This document shows positions 51,165 to 60,506 of a DNA stretch of 64,000 nucleotides, piece by piece. Every line of letters begins with the position of its first letter. Position 1 is the stretch's first letter. Origin of the DNA: Pseudomonadales bacterium (GTDB taxonomy: Bacteria; Pseudomonadota; Gammaproteobacteria; Pseudomonadales; Azotimanducaceae); NCBI GenBank assembly GCA_022827245.1, contig JAJDTI010000001.1:35311-99310 (forward strand). Direction: 5' to 3'. The notes under the pieces are model-generated. The model saw only the letters and a program-made list of their open reading frames with translations, did not search any database and was not told the DNA's origin. The position numbers and the translations under genes are program-made.

Positions 51165-54100
51165 TCACCGCCGCGTCGCGCGGATCTCCCCGAAGCGGGA
51201 GAAGTCCTCCCGGATCATCAGCAGCGCCGGCACCAGGAACAGGATGATGACGCTCGCGAACACGATCCCGGTGGCCAGGCTCACCGCCATCGGGATCAGG
51301 AACTGGGCCTGCGTGCTCGTCTCGAAGAGCATGGGCGTGAGGCCGAGGCCGGTGGTGGCGGTGGTCAGGAAGATGGCCCGGAAGCGGCGTTGCGACGCGA
51401 GCACCACGGCGTCCATCGGGGTCAGACCCGTGGACCGCCGCTGCTCGTTGTAGCGGTGCACGAGCACCAGCGAGTCGTTGATGACCACGCCGCTCAACGC
51501 CACGATGCCGAAGATCGAGATGAACGACAGGTCGTAGCCGAGCAGGAAGTGGCCGACGAACGCGCCCGAGGCGCCGAACGGGATCGCCGCGAGGACGACG
51601 AAGGGCTGGGAGTAGCTGTGCAGCACCGAGGCCAGCAGGGCGTAGATCACCAGCAGCGCGACGAGCGCCAGGCGCCCGAGGGACGCGATGTCCTGGGCCT
51701 GTTCGCGGCCGAGGCCCGCCTGGACGATCTGCAGGCCCGGGTAGTCGGCCCGCAGCGGCGGGAAGAGCTCCGTCTCGATGCGGTCGATGACCTCGTTGGG
51801 CGTGGCGAGGGCCGTGTCCACGTCCGCGGAAACCGTGACGATGCGGCGCCCGTCGACCCGGTTGATCTCCGAGAAGCTGCGCGATTCGGCGACTCGGGCG
51901 ACGGTCGAGAGCGGGGCCTCCGTGCCGTCCGCCAGCCGGATGCGCACGTTGAAGAAATCCCGCGTGCTGCTGCGCTGCTCCCGGGGGTACCGCACCATGA
52001 CCTTCAGCTCTTCGCGTCCGCGCTGGATGCGGTGCACCTCTTCCCCGAAGAAGTGCTGCCGGAGCTGGCGCGCGACGCCGGCCGGGGACAGCCCCGCCGC
52101 CTCGCCCGCAGCGGTCAGTTCGATGTCGTACTGGCGCTTGCCGAGGCTCACCGTGTCCTGGATCTCGGCCGTTCCGGGGATCCCGGCCATGCCCGCCTTC
52201 ATGCGTTCGACCGCCGCCAGGAGAATGTCGTCGTCCCGGTGCGAGAACTCGTACTCGATGTCGCCCCCGCCGAAGAAGTCGGTCGCGAACGAGAGGCGCT
52301 CCACCCCCGCGATCGTGCCCACCTTGTCCCGCCACAGACGGCCGAGTTCGCGGGCCGACAGCTCGCGGGCCGGCTCGCGCTCGAGCTGCACCTCGACCGT
52401 GGCCATGTGACTGCCGAACGCGGACACGCCCGGGCCGCCCGGGCCGCCGCCGCTGGTGGCGATCCGACCGCCGACGGTGACGTTGACCGTCTTGATCGAG
52501 GTACCACCCACGTCCCGGTCCACTTCGCGGACCGCCGCGGCGATGCCCTGGGCGGCGTCCCGGGTAGTCGCGAACGGCGTTCCGACCGGAAACTCCAGTT
52601 CCGCACTCATCTCCTCCGCTTCCAGGGCCGGGAAGAAGATGAACCGCACCGCGCCCGTCTGCACCAGCGAGAACGCCGCGCCGATCAGCACCAGACCCGC
52701 CAGCAGCGTCAGGTAACGGTGCCGCACCGCGCGCCGCACGCCGGAGGTGACCACTTCGTCGCGAAACCGCTTGACGGCGCGCCCGATGGCGTTCTGCAGC
52801 GTGTCCAGGGGCCAACGGCTCCAGCCCCCGGGGTGCGAGAGGTGCGACGGCAGGATCAGGAACGCCTCGACGAGCGACATGCCCAGTACCGCGATCACCA
52901 CGATCGGCACCTGGCCCAGGATCTGCCCGAACGTTCCGGTCAGCAGCAGCAGTGGCGCGAACGCCGCCATGGTCGTCAGCACGCCGATGAACACCGGCGC
53001 GAACACGCCGCGTACGCCCGCGATCGAGGCCTCCGGGCCCACGTGCTCGCCGGCCTCGCGCTCGGTGATGATGTTCTCGCCCACCACCACCGCGTCGTCC
53101 ACGACAATCCCGATCACGATGATCAGCGCGAACAACGACACCATGTTGACGTTGACGCCCAGGTACGGCAGCAGCAGGAAGGCGCCCATGAACGAGATGG
53201 GCACCCCCATGGCCACCCAGAACGCGAGCCGCAGGTCGAGCATCAGCACGAGGAACAGGAACACGAGCGCGAAACCGAGCGTCCCGTTGCGCAGCAGCAG
53301 GCTCAGGCGGCCCGCCAGGATCTCCGTCTGGTCTGCCCAGACCGCGACGTCGACGCCCTCCGGCGGGTCGAGGGTCGCCATGTGCAGCTTGATTGCGTCC
53401 GCGATCTCGATGGCGTCCTCGGCCTCGGACTTCTGAACCCGCACGAAGATGCTGTCGCGGCCCTCGTAGCGGTTGATCAGGTCGACATCGGCGAACCCGT
53501 CCCGTATGACGGCGACGTCCGCGAGCCGCAGGATGCTGCCGTCCGGCGCTGCGCGCAGCACGATGTCCTCGAACTCCTCGCCCGTCTCGCGCTTGGCGTT
53601 CGTGCGCAGCAGGAGATCGCCGGCCCCGGTGCGGATCTCCCCCGACGACAGGTTGAGCGACGACGCGCGGACGGCCGCCGCCACCTGGGTCATCGACAGG
53701 CCATGGCGCCGCAGCGCTTCCTCGCGCACCTCGATGGCGATCTCGTAGTCCCGGGTGCCGAGCAGCTCGACCAGCGACACTTCCGGCAACGCCAGCAACT
53801 CCTGCTCGAGCCACTCCGCGGCCTCCCGCAGGGACCGCTCCCCGCGTTCAGACGCGACCACGAGGGTGATGACGTCGCTGATGGTTTCCGCCACGACGAT
53901 GTCCACCTCCTCCGCGTCAAGGGGCGGGAAGTCGGCGATGCGGTCCACCGCGGTCTCGATGTCGTTGCGCACCTTGATCTCGTCGACGCGGTCCTTGAGT
54001 TCGACCTGCACGACGCCCATGTTCTCCGAAGCGGTCGAGGACACCCGCTCGACCCCGTCGATCCCGAGCGTGGCTTCCTCGACGCGGCGCGTGATGCCCT

Positions 54101-54329
54101 CCTCTACCTCCGAGGGAGTGGCGCCGGGATAGGGCACGGTGATCGAGATGATGCCGGGGTCGAGCGTCGGGAAGATCTGCGCCGTCATGCCCAGCGCCGA
54201 GATGAGTCCGCCGACCAGGAGGACGGCCATGACCAGGTTGCCGGCGACGGGGTTGTAGGAGAACGCGGCGACGACGCCCCGGCGCTCGCGGGTCTCGGCC
54301 GCGCTGCGCAGGGTAGCCTGGTCGCTCAT
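51165..54329 (-). CDS. RND-family efflux permease
   Basis: A 1054-residue inner-membrane transporter with 12 segments in two halves. FSYNPVAGNLVMAVLLVGGLISALGM and TVPYPGATPSEVEEGITRRVEEAT are the N-terminal features; GIVVDDAVVVGENI carries the essential membrane Asp pair. PFGASGAFVGHFLLGYDLSFISIFGIVALSGVVINDSLVLV is the second-half counterpart. It is closer to the AcrB/MdtB-like group than to metal exporters. It follows its adaptor by 10 bp; no outer-membrane partner lies in the window. Confidence 0.94.
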   Translation of the reverse strand: MSDQATLRSAAETRERRGVVAAFSYNPVAGNLVMAVLLVGGLISALGMTAQIFPTLDPGIISITVPYPGATPSEVEEGITRRVEEATLGIDGVERVSSTASENMGVVQVELKDRVDEIKVRNDIETAVDRIADFPPLDAEEVDIVVAETISDVITLVVASERGERSLREAAEWLEQELLALPEVSLVELLGTRDYEIAIEVREEALRRHGLSMTQVAAAVRASSLNLSSGEIRTGAGDLLLRTNAKRETGEEFEDIVLRAAPDGSILRLADVAVIRDGFADVDLINRYEGRDSIFVRVQKSEAEDAIEIADAIKLHMATLDPPEGVDVAVWADQTEILAGRLSLLLRNGTLGFALVFLFLVLMLDLRLAFWVAMGVPISFMGAFLLLPYLGVNVNMVSLFALIIVIGIVVDDAVVVGENIITEREAGEHVGPEASIAGVRGVFAPVFIGVLTTMAAFAPLLLLTGTFGQILGQVPIVVIAVLGMSLVEAFLILPSHLSHPGGWSRWPLDTLQNAIGRAVKRFRDEVVTSGVRRAVRHRYLTLLAGLVLIGAAFSLVQTGAVRFIFFPALEAEEMSAELEFPVGTPFATTRDAAQGIAAAVREVDRDVGGTSIKTVNVTVGGRIATSGGGPGGPGVSAFGSHMATVEVQLEREPARELSARELGRLWRDKVGTIAGVERLSFATDFFGGGDIEYEFSHRDDDILLAAVERMKAGMAGIPGTAEIQDTVSLGKRQYDIELTAAGEAAGLSPAGVARQLRQHFFGEEVHRIQRGREELKVMVRYPREQRSSTRDFFNVRIRLADGTEAPLSTVARVAESRSFSEINRVDGRRIVTVSADVDTALATPNEVIDRIETELFPPLRADYPGLQIVQAGLGREQAQDIASLGRLALVALLVIYALLASVLHSYSQPFVVLAAIPFGASGAFVGHFLLGYDLSFISIFGIVALSGVVINDSLVLVHRYNEQRRSTGLTPMDAVVLASQRRFRAIFLTTATTGLGLTPMLFETSTQAQFLIPMAVSLATGIVFASVIILFLVPALLMIREDFSRFGEIRATRR

Positions 54330-54339
54330 GGGGTGCTTA

Positions 54340-55677
54340 TCAGCCCGCTATGCGGACTTCGAGCCCGTCGCGGCCCCCGGGCGCGGCGCCGATCACGACG
54401 CCCTCGCCGGGATCGAAGGCCCGCACCACGAGACCGTCCGGAGAGCGCCCCAGAATGGTGACGTCCTGGCGTTGCAGCTGTCCGCCAACCACGCGCCAGA
54501 CGTGGCCCCCCGCCTGCTCCGCCGCGTCCGGCAGCACGAACGTGTCCGCCACCACGGGTCCGTGCACCGTGACGTCGACGAACGTGCCCGGGGCGACCTG
54601 TGCATCCTCCGGCAGACCGAGGTACAGCTTCGCGAAGCGGGTGCGCGCGTCGAGTTCGGCCGACACCCGTTCGACGGTCGCTTCCAGTTCCATCCCGACG
54701 GCCCGCACCGTCGCCGTGCGCCCCACGGCCGGCTCGAGCCGCGCGAGTTCATCCTGCGCGACCGGCGCCACCGCCTCCAGGGAGTCGAACGCGAACGCCT
54801 GTCCGAACGGCTGGTTGGGGGACAGCATCTGGCCGACCTCCGCGGTCGTCTCCGTGACCTTGCCGGCGAACGGCAGCGAGAACCGGGTACGCGTGAAGTC
54901 GAGTTCCACGACGGCGAGCCGCGCCCGGGCCGACTCGAGCCGCGCCCGGGCCTGCGCGATCTGGGGAATGCGGGCGACCAGCGGCGGGACCCGGTCTCCA
55001 GGATGCAGGATGGCGTAGTTCGCCCGCGCCGCGTCGCTCTCGGCGAGCCGCAATCTTAGGTCCGCCTCCGCGGACGCGACGTCGGCCCTGGCCTGCTCCA
55101 GCGCCAGTTCGAAATCGCGCGGATCGATCGTCACCAGCACCTGGCCCGCGGCGAACTCGCCGCCCGCCCGCAGGGACTCAGACACCGCGACGATGCGTCC
55201 GCCAACCTGCGGCGTGAGGGCGACATAGCTGCGCGGGTCGATGGTCCCCGTGGCCTCGACCTCGACGACCGTGGACACCGGAACCGGGACCACGACGCTG
55301 ACGAGCGGCGCCAGGTTCGCCGCCCCGGCGCCACCGGGGCCGCCGGGTGCGCGCACCGGGGTGTCCGCGGGCGTCCGGGACACCGCCACCGCGATGCCGA
55401 CCAGGGCGATGACCACCAGGATCTGCAGCGGACCCACCCAGCGTCGCCGGCGCGGCGCGTGTCCACCCGGGTGCAGGGGCGTCTCGGGGGCATCGCCCTC
55501 CCCGCTGCCCTCCCCGCTGCCCAGAGGAGCCGCCTCCGGCGCGTACGGCCCCGGCGCGTCCTCCTCCGCGCTCTCCCCGACTTCCCCGACGGCCGCGTCG
55601 TTGTCCGTCACCGCCTCCGCGGACTGCTGTCCGAAGGCCCTCCGACTGAACAGCCGAGGCTTCCTGATCGCCTTCAT
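54340..55677 (-). CDS. RND periplasmic adaptor (membrane fusion protein)
   Basis: 445 residues. After a long, acidic cytoplasmic N-terminus comes the membrane anchor (VGPLQILVVIALVGIAVAV), then VEATGTIDPRSYVALTPQVGGRIV (lipoyl-like barrel-sandwich half), LALEQARADVASAEADLRLRLAESDAARANYAIL (coiled-coil hairpin), FTRTRFSLPFAGKVTETTAEVGQML (second lipoyl half), and a beta-barrel. The cytoplasmic leader of about 90 residues is unusually long. It is the first gene of the RND pair. GTG 55695 is an alternative start. Confidence 0.9.
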   Translation of the reverse strand: MKAIRKPRLFSRRAFGQQSAEAVTDNDAAVGEVGESAEEDAPGPYAPEAAPLGSGEGSGEGDAPETPLHPGGHAPRRRRWVGPLQILVVIALVGIAVAVSRTPADTPVRAPGGPGGAGAANLAPLVSVVVPVPVSTVVEVEATGTIDPRSYVALTPQVGGRIVAVSESLRAGGEFAAGQVLVTIDPRDFELALEQARADVASAEADLRLRLAESDAARANYAILHPGDRVPPLVARIPQIAQARARLESARARLAVVELDFTRTRFSLPFAGKVTETTAEVGQMLSPNQPFGQAFAFDSLEAVAPVAQDELARLEPAVGRTATVRAVGMELEATVERVSAELDARTRFAKLYLGLPEDAQVAPGTFVDVTVHGPVVADTFVLPDAAEQAGGHVWRVVGGQLQRQDVTILGRSPDGLVVRAFDPGEGVVIGAAPGGRDGLEVRIAG

Positions 55678-55800
55678 GCGGGCTCGCGGCTCCACCGACG
55701 CACCTGTCGATTCTACGCAAAACCCGCGGAGATTCGTCGCCGGCCGGAACCGTGCGCGGCGCGCCGGGCACCGTGCGGCGGCGGGTTATCATCCTGCGCG

Positions 55801-56169
55801 ATGTTCCAGCTCGCCAACACCTGGCCCCGTTACCGCGGCAGGACCCAGCGCATCCTGGCCGCCTACCGGGTGTTCCTCGAGAACCCGACCGAGGGACTGC
55901 ATCCCCAACAGGTCGCGCGGCGCACGGGCATGTCGATGATGACGGCGGCCGCGTTGCTGGAAGGCGTACCCGACCTCTTCGTGAAACTGCCCAAGCGCGA
56001 CGGCCTCACCCGCTACCGCCTGAACAGCAGGACCACCGCCGCGGACCCGGAGGAGATCGAGGCGTTCGTCTTGCGCTCGGCCCGGCGCGAGGGCTGGGTC
56101 CTCTACGCGGGGCTCGCGATGGTGCTGCTCGGCGTGCTCATGGTCGTGCTCCTGATGCGGGCGTCGTGA
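55801..56169 (+). CDS. Small winged-helix protein with a C-terminal membrane anchor
   Basis: 122 residues from ATG 55801. The N-terminal part (NTWPRYRGRTQRILAAYRVFLENPTEGLHPQQVARRTGMSMMTAAALLEGVPDLFVKLPKRDGLTRYRLNSR) looks like a winged HTH with a wing strand. It ends in a membrane segment (WVLYAGLAMVLLGVLMVVLLM). It might be a membrane-anchored regulator; no family is recognised. The ORF-track extension upstream is in the adaptor gene's shadow. It is divergent from the RND operon. Confidence 0.7.
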   Translation: MFQLANTWPRYRGRTQRILAAYRVFLENPTEGLHPQQVARRTGMSMMTAAALLEGVPDLFVKLPKRDGLTRYRLNSRTTAADPEEIEAFVLRSARREGWVLYAGLAMVLLGVLMVVLLMRAS

Positions 56170-56181
56170 CCGGTCCCGGGC

Positions 56182-57285
56182 ATGCCTGAATCCCTGTCAC
56201 CAGAACTCGAGCGGCTCCGCGACGACACGGACGCCCTCGCCCGCGAGGTACTCGCCCCCCTCGCGGCCGACGCGGCCGCCAACCGGGCACGGATCGTCGC
56301 GGCGTCGAAGGAGGCCGGCCTGTTCACGATGACCCAGCCCAGGGCCTTCGGCGGCACAGAGGCGACCACCCTGGCCCTGACCGTCGTGCGGGATACGCTC
56401 GGCAGCCACAACATGACCCACCTCCCGGTGTTCGGACCCGGACCCGGCGTTCTCGCGGGCGCCGGAGAGCCGATCGCGAGCCGTTACCTCGGCCCGCTCA
56501 TGGCGGGCGCGAAGCGCGGATCCTTCGGCTTCACCGAACCGGACGACGCCGAGCGCGCCACCTGGGGCCGCCTCGACGGCGACACGCTCACGGTGAGCGG
56601 CCAGAAGTCCTACGTCACCGGCGGCGCGGACGCGGACTTCATCAACGCGCTCGTCGAGATCGAGGACGTGGGACCGGCCATGGTCGTGATCGACACCGAC
56701 CGCGACGGAGTGCGTATCCGCGACCGCTTCGGCTCCCTGGACGGCACCCACCACACGTACTTCGAGTTCGACGACGTGGCGGTGCCCGCCGCCAACATCG
56801 TCGGCAAGCCCGGCGACGGCCTGCCGCGCGCGCTGCGGCAGATCGGCGACACGCGTGTCGCCTTCGCCGCGGAGTCGGTCGGCCTCATGCGGTGGGTCCT
56901 CGACTTCGTCACCACGCACCTCGAGGCGCCCCATCGCAGCGGCGCGCCGCTCGGCGCACGCGAAGGGGTGCGGCTGCGCTACGCCGACCTGCGCATCCAG
57001 GCCTACGCCGCCCGTTCGATGGTCTACCGGACCGCGCGCCTCGCCGACGCCGGCGAGAACGTCGTCAACGAGGGCATCGCCTGCAAGGTGTTCGCCACGG
57101 AGACCGTCGGGAACGTGGTGGACACGGCGATACAACTCGTCGGCGGCAAGGCGCTGACGATCGGCCACCCCCTGGAGCAGCTCTACCGGAGGGTCCGGGC
57201 GCTGCGGCTCGCCGAGGGGGCGAGCGACATCCTGCGGCTTAACTTGGCGCGGGGTCGGCTGGATCTCAAGAAAGGGCGAGTTTGA
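56182..57285 (+). CDS. Acyl-CoA dehydrogenase
   Basis: A 367-residue flavoprotein: ASKEAGLFTMTQPRAFGGTEATTLALTVVRDTLG, FGFTEPDDAERATWGRLDGDTLTVSGQKSYVTGGADADFINALVE, FEFDDVAVPAANIVGKPGDGLPRALRQIGDTRVAFAAESVGLMRWVLDFV and AIQLVGGKALTIGHPLEQLYRRVRALRLAEGASDILRLNLAR. These are the standard FAD-binding and substrate-loop segments. It starts 12 bp after the wHTH gene. The chain-length preference is not predictable. Confidence 0.9.
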   Translation: MPESLSPELERLRDDTDALAREVLAPLAADAAANRARIVAASKEAGLFTMTQPRAFGGTEATTLALTVVRDTLGSHNMTHLPVFGPGPGVLAGAGEPIASRYLGPLMAGAKRGSFGFTEPDDAERATWGRLDGDTLTVSGQKSYVTGGADADFINALVEIEDVGPAMVVIDTDRDGVRIRDRFGSLDGTHHTYFEFDDVAVPAANIVGKPGDGLPRALRQIGDTRVAFAAESVGLMRWVLDFVTTHLEAPHRSGAPLGAREGVRLRYADLRIQAYAARSMVYRTARLADAGENVVNEGIACKVFATETVGNVVDTAIQLVGGKALTIGHPLEQLYRRVRALRLAEGASDILRLNLARGRLDLKKGRV

Positions 57286-57354
57286 CCCTACGGTCCGGCG
57301 CCTCCCCCAACCACCGCGCCGGCGTCATACTTCGTTGCGACGGTGGAGCGTCAT

Positions 57355-57516
57355 ATGTACACCACCCATCTACGTAAGGTCGGCGGCTCCGTCATGTTCG
57401 TGGTGCCTCCCGCGCTACTCGATGCTCTGGGGCTTCGCGCCGGGGTCAAGGTCGACATCGGAGTCGACGGCGGTCGGCTTGTCGTAGTGCCGAGAACGCG
57501 TCCGAGTACACCCTGA
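57355..57516 (+). CDS. AbrB/MazE-type antitoxin, short
   Basis: Only 53 residues, absent from the ORF track: MYTTHLRKVGGSVMFVVPPALLDALGLRAGVKVDIGVDGGRLVVVPRTRPSTP. The strand-turn-strand pattern (RKVGGSVMFVVPPALLDALGL...VKVDIGVDGGRLVV) is the SpoVT/AbrB fold of MazE antitoxins, but the C-terminal toxin-binding tail is missing. A GGAG-containing stretch lies upstream. Probably half of a decayed toxin-antitoxin module. Confidence 0.75.
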   Translation: MYTTHLRKVGGSVMFVVPPALLDALGLRAGVKVDIGVDGGRLVVVPRTRPSTP

Positions 57517-57523
57517 ACGAGTG

Positions 57524-57685
57524 ATGGCGCTGCAGGCTGGCAGGCGTCAGCTCGATTACACGACTTGGGATGAACGGAAGGCCGAGTACATTGGCGCCGT
57601 TCAGGCAGGTATGACCGACTATGGGCCCATGATCGGGTTGGTCAGGCGAGTGTTACGCGAGACGGCAGGGAACGCAGATGATTGA
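57524..57685 (+). pseudogene. Remnant resembling a Fic/Doc C-terminal tail
   Basis: A 53-codon frame (MALQAGRRQLDYTTWDERKAEYIGAVQAGMTDYGPMIGLVRRVLRETAGNADD). The pattern LDY..WDERK..YI.AVQAG..DYGPMI.LV resembles the last helices of Fic proteins, without the Fic motif. It starts 8 bp after the antitoxin stop and likely represents what is left of the toxin. Assignment is tentative. Confidence 0.4.
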
Positions 57686-57821
57686 TCCTCTCTTCGATCT
57701 CGCGCACCGGTTTGCCCGTCTCGATCGCCGTCGAACTGGCCACGCTGCGAATCGTCTGCCGGGCCGCCTTCGCAGCGTCGCGCAGGTGAGGGTTGGTCGC
57801 GGAAAGCGTCTTGCGTTTCAC
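57642..57821 (-). CDS. Small conserved-looking protein of unknown function
   Basis: A 59-residue frame on the minus strand from GTG 57821: MKRKTLSATNPHLRDAAKAARQTIRSVASSTAIETGKPVREIEERINHLRSLPSRVTLA. The start KRK-LS-TNPHLRD and the SSTAIETG core resemble short unnamed proteins found near toxin genes; I cannot name a family. It overlaps the 3' end of the Fic-like remnant by 44 bp. Confidence 0.5.
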   Translation of the reverse strand: MKRKTLSATNPHLRDAAKAARQTIRSVASSTAIETGKPVREIEERINHLRSLPSRVTLA

Positions 57822-57845
57822 GTCCCCATTGTAGCCGAAGCGCTC

Positions 57846-58418
57846 CTACCCCCCGTACCGCTCCCGGTTCTCCTCCCTGCTCGCCGCGCTCTTGCGCAGC
57901 AGCACGAACACGGCGCCGGTGCCGCCTTGCCGCGGCGGCGCGCTCGAGCAGGCGATGACCTCCGGCGCCTGCCGCATCCAGTGCGCGACGTAGCTCTTCA
58001 TCCGTGCCGGGGTCGCGCTCCTGATGCCGCGGCCGTGCAGGATCGCGACGCAACGCCAGCCTCGCCCGCGGGACACGGCGAGGAAGCGGTAGACCTCCTG
58101 TCGCGCCTCCTCGATGGTGCGCCGGTGCAGGTCTAGCCGTCCTTCCACCTCATAGCCGCCGCCCTTCAGCTTCTGGAACACGGCGGGCTGCACGCCGTCC
58201 TTCTTCCACTCGAACCGTTCGTACGGATCCATGGCCCGAACCTCCCCGGTGTAGAGGTAGTTCGGATCCGGTTCGAGCTCCCGCGCCACGGCCGCGTCCC
58301 GGCGCCACTTCTGCCCCGGCGTCGGCGCCCCGGGGGGTGCGTTCGGCTGGCGGCGAGAGTCGAGGCGCTCGACTCCGTCCAGGGCCTCCATGGCCTCGCG
58401 GAGTACCTCGTCGGTCAC
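57846..58418 (-). CDS. Smr-domain protein
   Basis: 190 residues. The C-terminal Smr domain is clear: GRLDLHRRTIEEARQEVYRFLAVSRGRGWRCVAILHGRGIRS (LDLH and HGRG motifs) with VFVLLRK at the end. The N-terminal half is a charged linker. GTG 58418 overlaps the stop of the dioxygenase (GTGA). Smr domains nick or cleave nucleic acid; the stand-alone form has no proven role in most bacteria. Confidence 0.85.
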   Translation of the reverse strand: MTDEVLREAMEALDGVERLDSRRQPNAPPGAPTPGQKWRRDAAVARELEPDPNYLYTGEVRAMDPYERFEWKKDGVQPAVFQKLKGGGYEVEGRLDLHRRTIEEARQEVYRFLAVSRGRGWRCVAILHGRGIRSATPARMKSYVAHWMRQAPEVIACSSAPPRQGGTGAVFVLLRKSAASREENRERYGG

Positions 58419-59227
58419 GGGGCGATGGACGGATAGCGCGCCGAGCGCGTGCCGGGGATGGGCCGGTTGTCCGCATCGTGATAGGTGAACACGACCGACA
58501 GCTTCACGCGGTCCGTGTCGTTGCTGCCGGCGGCATGGAAGAGGCGGCAGTGGAAGAAGAGCACGTCGCCGGCTTCGAGTTCGAGCGGGATCGCCGCGTC
58601 GATCAGCCGCGCGTTCTCGGGGGACTCCGGACGCAGGAACAGGTCCCGGTCCAGCCGCCCGCGGCCCACGTGCAGCGCGTGGCTGCCCGGAATCACCCAC
58701 AGCGCGCCGTTCGTCGCCGTCTCCGGCCCGAGCGCCAGCCACACCGAAACGAGGTCGGGACGCTCGAACGACCAGTAGCGGATGTCGTGGTGCCACAGGG
58801 TGGCGCTGCCGTACCCCGGGTGCTTCGTCATGACGCAGTTGTGGTGGCACTGGGACAGCAGCATGCGCTGGCCGCCGGTCAAGGCGGACAGCGTCGCTCG
58901 CACCCCGGCGTCCGTCGCCCACCGACGGAACTCCGCGCCGCGCGCGTATGCGTTGAGCAGCCGCCGCGGCGTGTCTCCGCCGCGGGCGCCGCGGGCGGCG
59001 GGAGCGCCCGGGTAGCCGACATCGGCTTCGAACTCGGCCGGGCCGACCAGCGGGTCGAGCGCGGCTTCCGCCGCCGCCGCCATGCCGGCGCAGGCGTCCG
59101 GCGGCGCCAGTCCGCGCACGACGACGTAGCCGTCGCGGGCGAACGCGGCTGCACCTGCGTCGGGAATGGCGGCGTCCGGAACGGCGGTGTCGGCGGTCGA
59201 TGGACGCGCGGCCAGGCGGTCGGGCAT
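58415..59227 (-). CDS. Phytanoyl-CoA dioxygenase (PhyH)-family oxygenase
   Basis: 270 residues from ATG 59227. WHHDIRYW gives the HxD iron pair and FFHCRLFHAAGSND the distal His; DGYVVVRGLAPPDAC is the N-terminal strand. It is an Fe(II)/2-oxoglutarate-type oxygenase by family. TKHPGYGSATLWHHDIRYWSFERPDLVSVWLALG is typical of the PhyH group that hydroxylates small molecules. Substrate unknown. It is coupled to smr and divergent from the second RND pair. Confidence 0.87.
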   Translation of the reverse strand: MPDRLAARPSTADTAVPDAAIPDAGAAAFARDGYVVVRGLAPPDACAGMAAAAEAALDPLVGPAEFEADVGYPGAPAARGARGGDTPRRLLNAYARGAEFRRWATDAGVRATLSALTGGQRMLLSQCHHNCVMTKHPGYGSATLWHHDIRYWSFERPDLVSVWLALGPETATNGALWVIPGSHALHVGRGRLDRDLFLRPESPENARLIDAAIPLELEAGDVLFFHCRLFHAAGSNDTDRVKLSVVFTYHDADNRPIPGTRSARYPSIAP

Positions 59228-59339
59228 TGCCGGAGGCCATCGGTTAAGATGCGCGCACTGTACGTTACTTTTCGTATCGTCACTAGCGCGCGACCAACGA
59301 GTCACCAGCGAGTCGACGCGCCCGGAGCGGTACCCGAAA

Positions 59340-60506
59340 ATGCACGGTTTCCTGAAGGTCCTCCTCCCCGTCGTTTTCCTGGCGGTCGCCGTCGGCGCCT
59401 CCTTCGTCATGATCCAGTCGCGGCCGGAAGCGATGCAGAAGCCCGCACCGCCGCCCTCGCTGCTCGTTTCCGTCGCCGTCGCCGAGCGCGAGCCCGTCCG
59501 TTTCACCGTCTCCTCCCGCGGCTCCGTGTCGCCGCGCACGGAGACGACCCTGGTGTCGGAGGTCGCCGGACAGATCGTGGAGGTGTCCCCCGCGTTCGTC
59601 AGCGGCGGATTCTTCAAGCGCGGCGACGTGCTCATCCGCATGGACCCGCGGATCTACGAGGCGAGCGTGAAACGCGCCCGCGCCGAGGTCGCCAAGGCCC
59701 GCACGCAGGTCGCGACCGAACACGCCCTCGCCGGCTATGCGCTCGAGGACTGGCAGCGGCTGCAGCGGCTGGACGCGGCCCGGGGGCCCGCCTCGGACCT
59801 CACGCTGCGCAAGCCGCAACTGCAGCAGGCGCTCGCCGAACTCGAATCGAAGAACGCCGAGTACGACAAGGCGCGGGAGGACCTGCGGCGCACCGTCATC
59901 CGCGCGCCTTACGACGGCATGATCCGCGAGAAGATCGCCGATGTCGGCCAGTTCGTGAACGTCGGCGCGCAACTGGCGCGCGCCTTCGCCGTGGACCGCG
60001 CCGAGGTGCGCCTGCCCCTGACGCAGCAGGACCTGCGCTACCTGGACCTCGAGCGTCTTGAGGGCGGGGGGACGCTACCGGTCACGCTGCACGCCCGGTT
60101 CGGTGACGACGCCTTCTCGCGGACCGCGCAGGTGGTGCGTTCCGAAGGCGTGTTCGACGCGGCGAGCCGCGTGCTCTACGTGGTCGCCCAGGTCGACGAC
60201 CCCTACGACCTGAACCGCGCGCCCGAGGAGCCGGCCCGGCCCCTGCGCATCGGGACGTTCGTGGCGGCGGAGATCGCCGGCACGGCGGGCGGCGACCTGT
60301 TCGCCCTGCCCCGGCACGCCCTGGTACGGGGAACCACCGTCTGGGTCGTCGACGATGCCCTCGCCATCCACCCCCACGAAGTGGACGTGGTGCGCACGGA
60401 CGACGAGTTCGCCTACATCGCCGCCGGAATCGCCGACGGCGACCGCTATGTCACCACCCCCATCGACCAGCCGCTCCCCGGCATGAAGGTGCGGCTGGGT
60501 GGCTGA
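59340..60506 (+). CDS. RND periplasmic adaptor (membrane fusion protein)
   Basis: 388 residues from ATG 59340. An anchor (FLKVLLPVVFLAVAVGASFVMI) is followed by VSSRGSVSPRTETTLVSEVAGQIVEVSPAFVSGGFFKRGDVLIRMDPR (lipoyl half), ASVKRARAEVAKARTQVATEHALAGYALEDWQRLQ (coiled coil), RTVIRAPYDGMIREKIADVGQFVNVGAQLARAFAVDRAEVRLPL (second half and barrel). Its last 8 bases overlap the permease start, so the two are coupled. Confidence 0.92.
   Translation: MHGFLKVLLPVVFLAVAVGASFVMIQSRPEAMQKPAPPPSLLVSVAVAEREPVRFTVSSRGSVSPRTETTLVSEVAGQIVEVSPAFVSGGFFKRGDVLIRMDPRIYEASVKRARAEVAKARTQVATEHALAGYALEDWQRLQRLDAARGPASDLTLRKPQLQQALAELESKNAEYDKAREDLRRTVIRAPYDGMIREKIADVGQFVNVGAQLARAFAVDRAEVRLPLTQQDLRYLDLERLEGGGTLPVTLHARFGDDAFSRTAQVVRSEGVFDAASRVLYVVAQVDDPYDLNRAPEEPARPLRIGTFVAAEIAGTAGGDLFALPRHALVRGTTVWVVDDALAIHPHEVDVVRTDDEFAYIAAGIADGDRYVTTPIDQPLPGMKVRLGG

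Noticed and set aside
51390-54461. 1023-residue plus-strand ORF
   Set aside because: Antisense shadow of the first RND permease, with no domain features.
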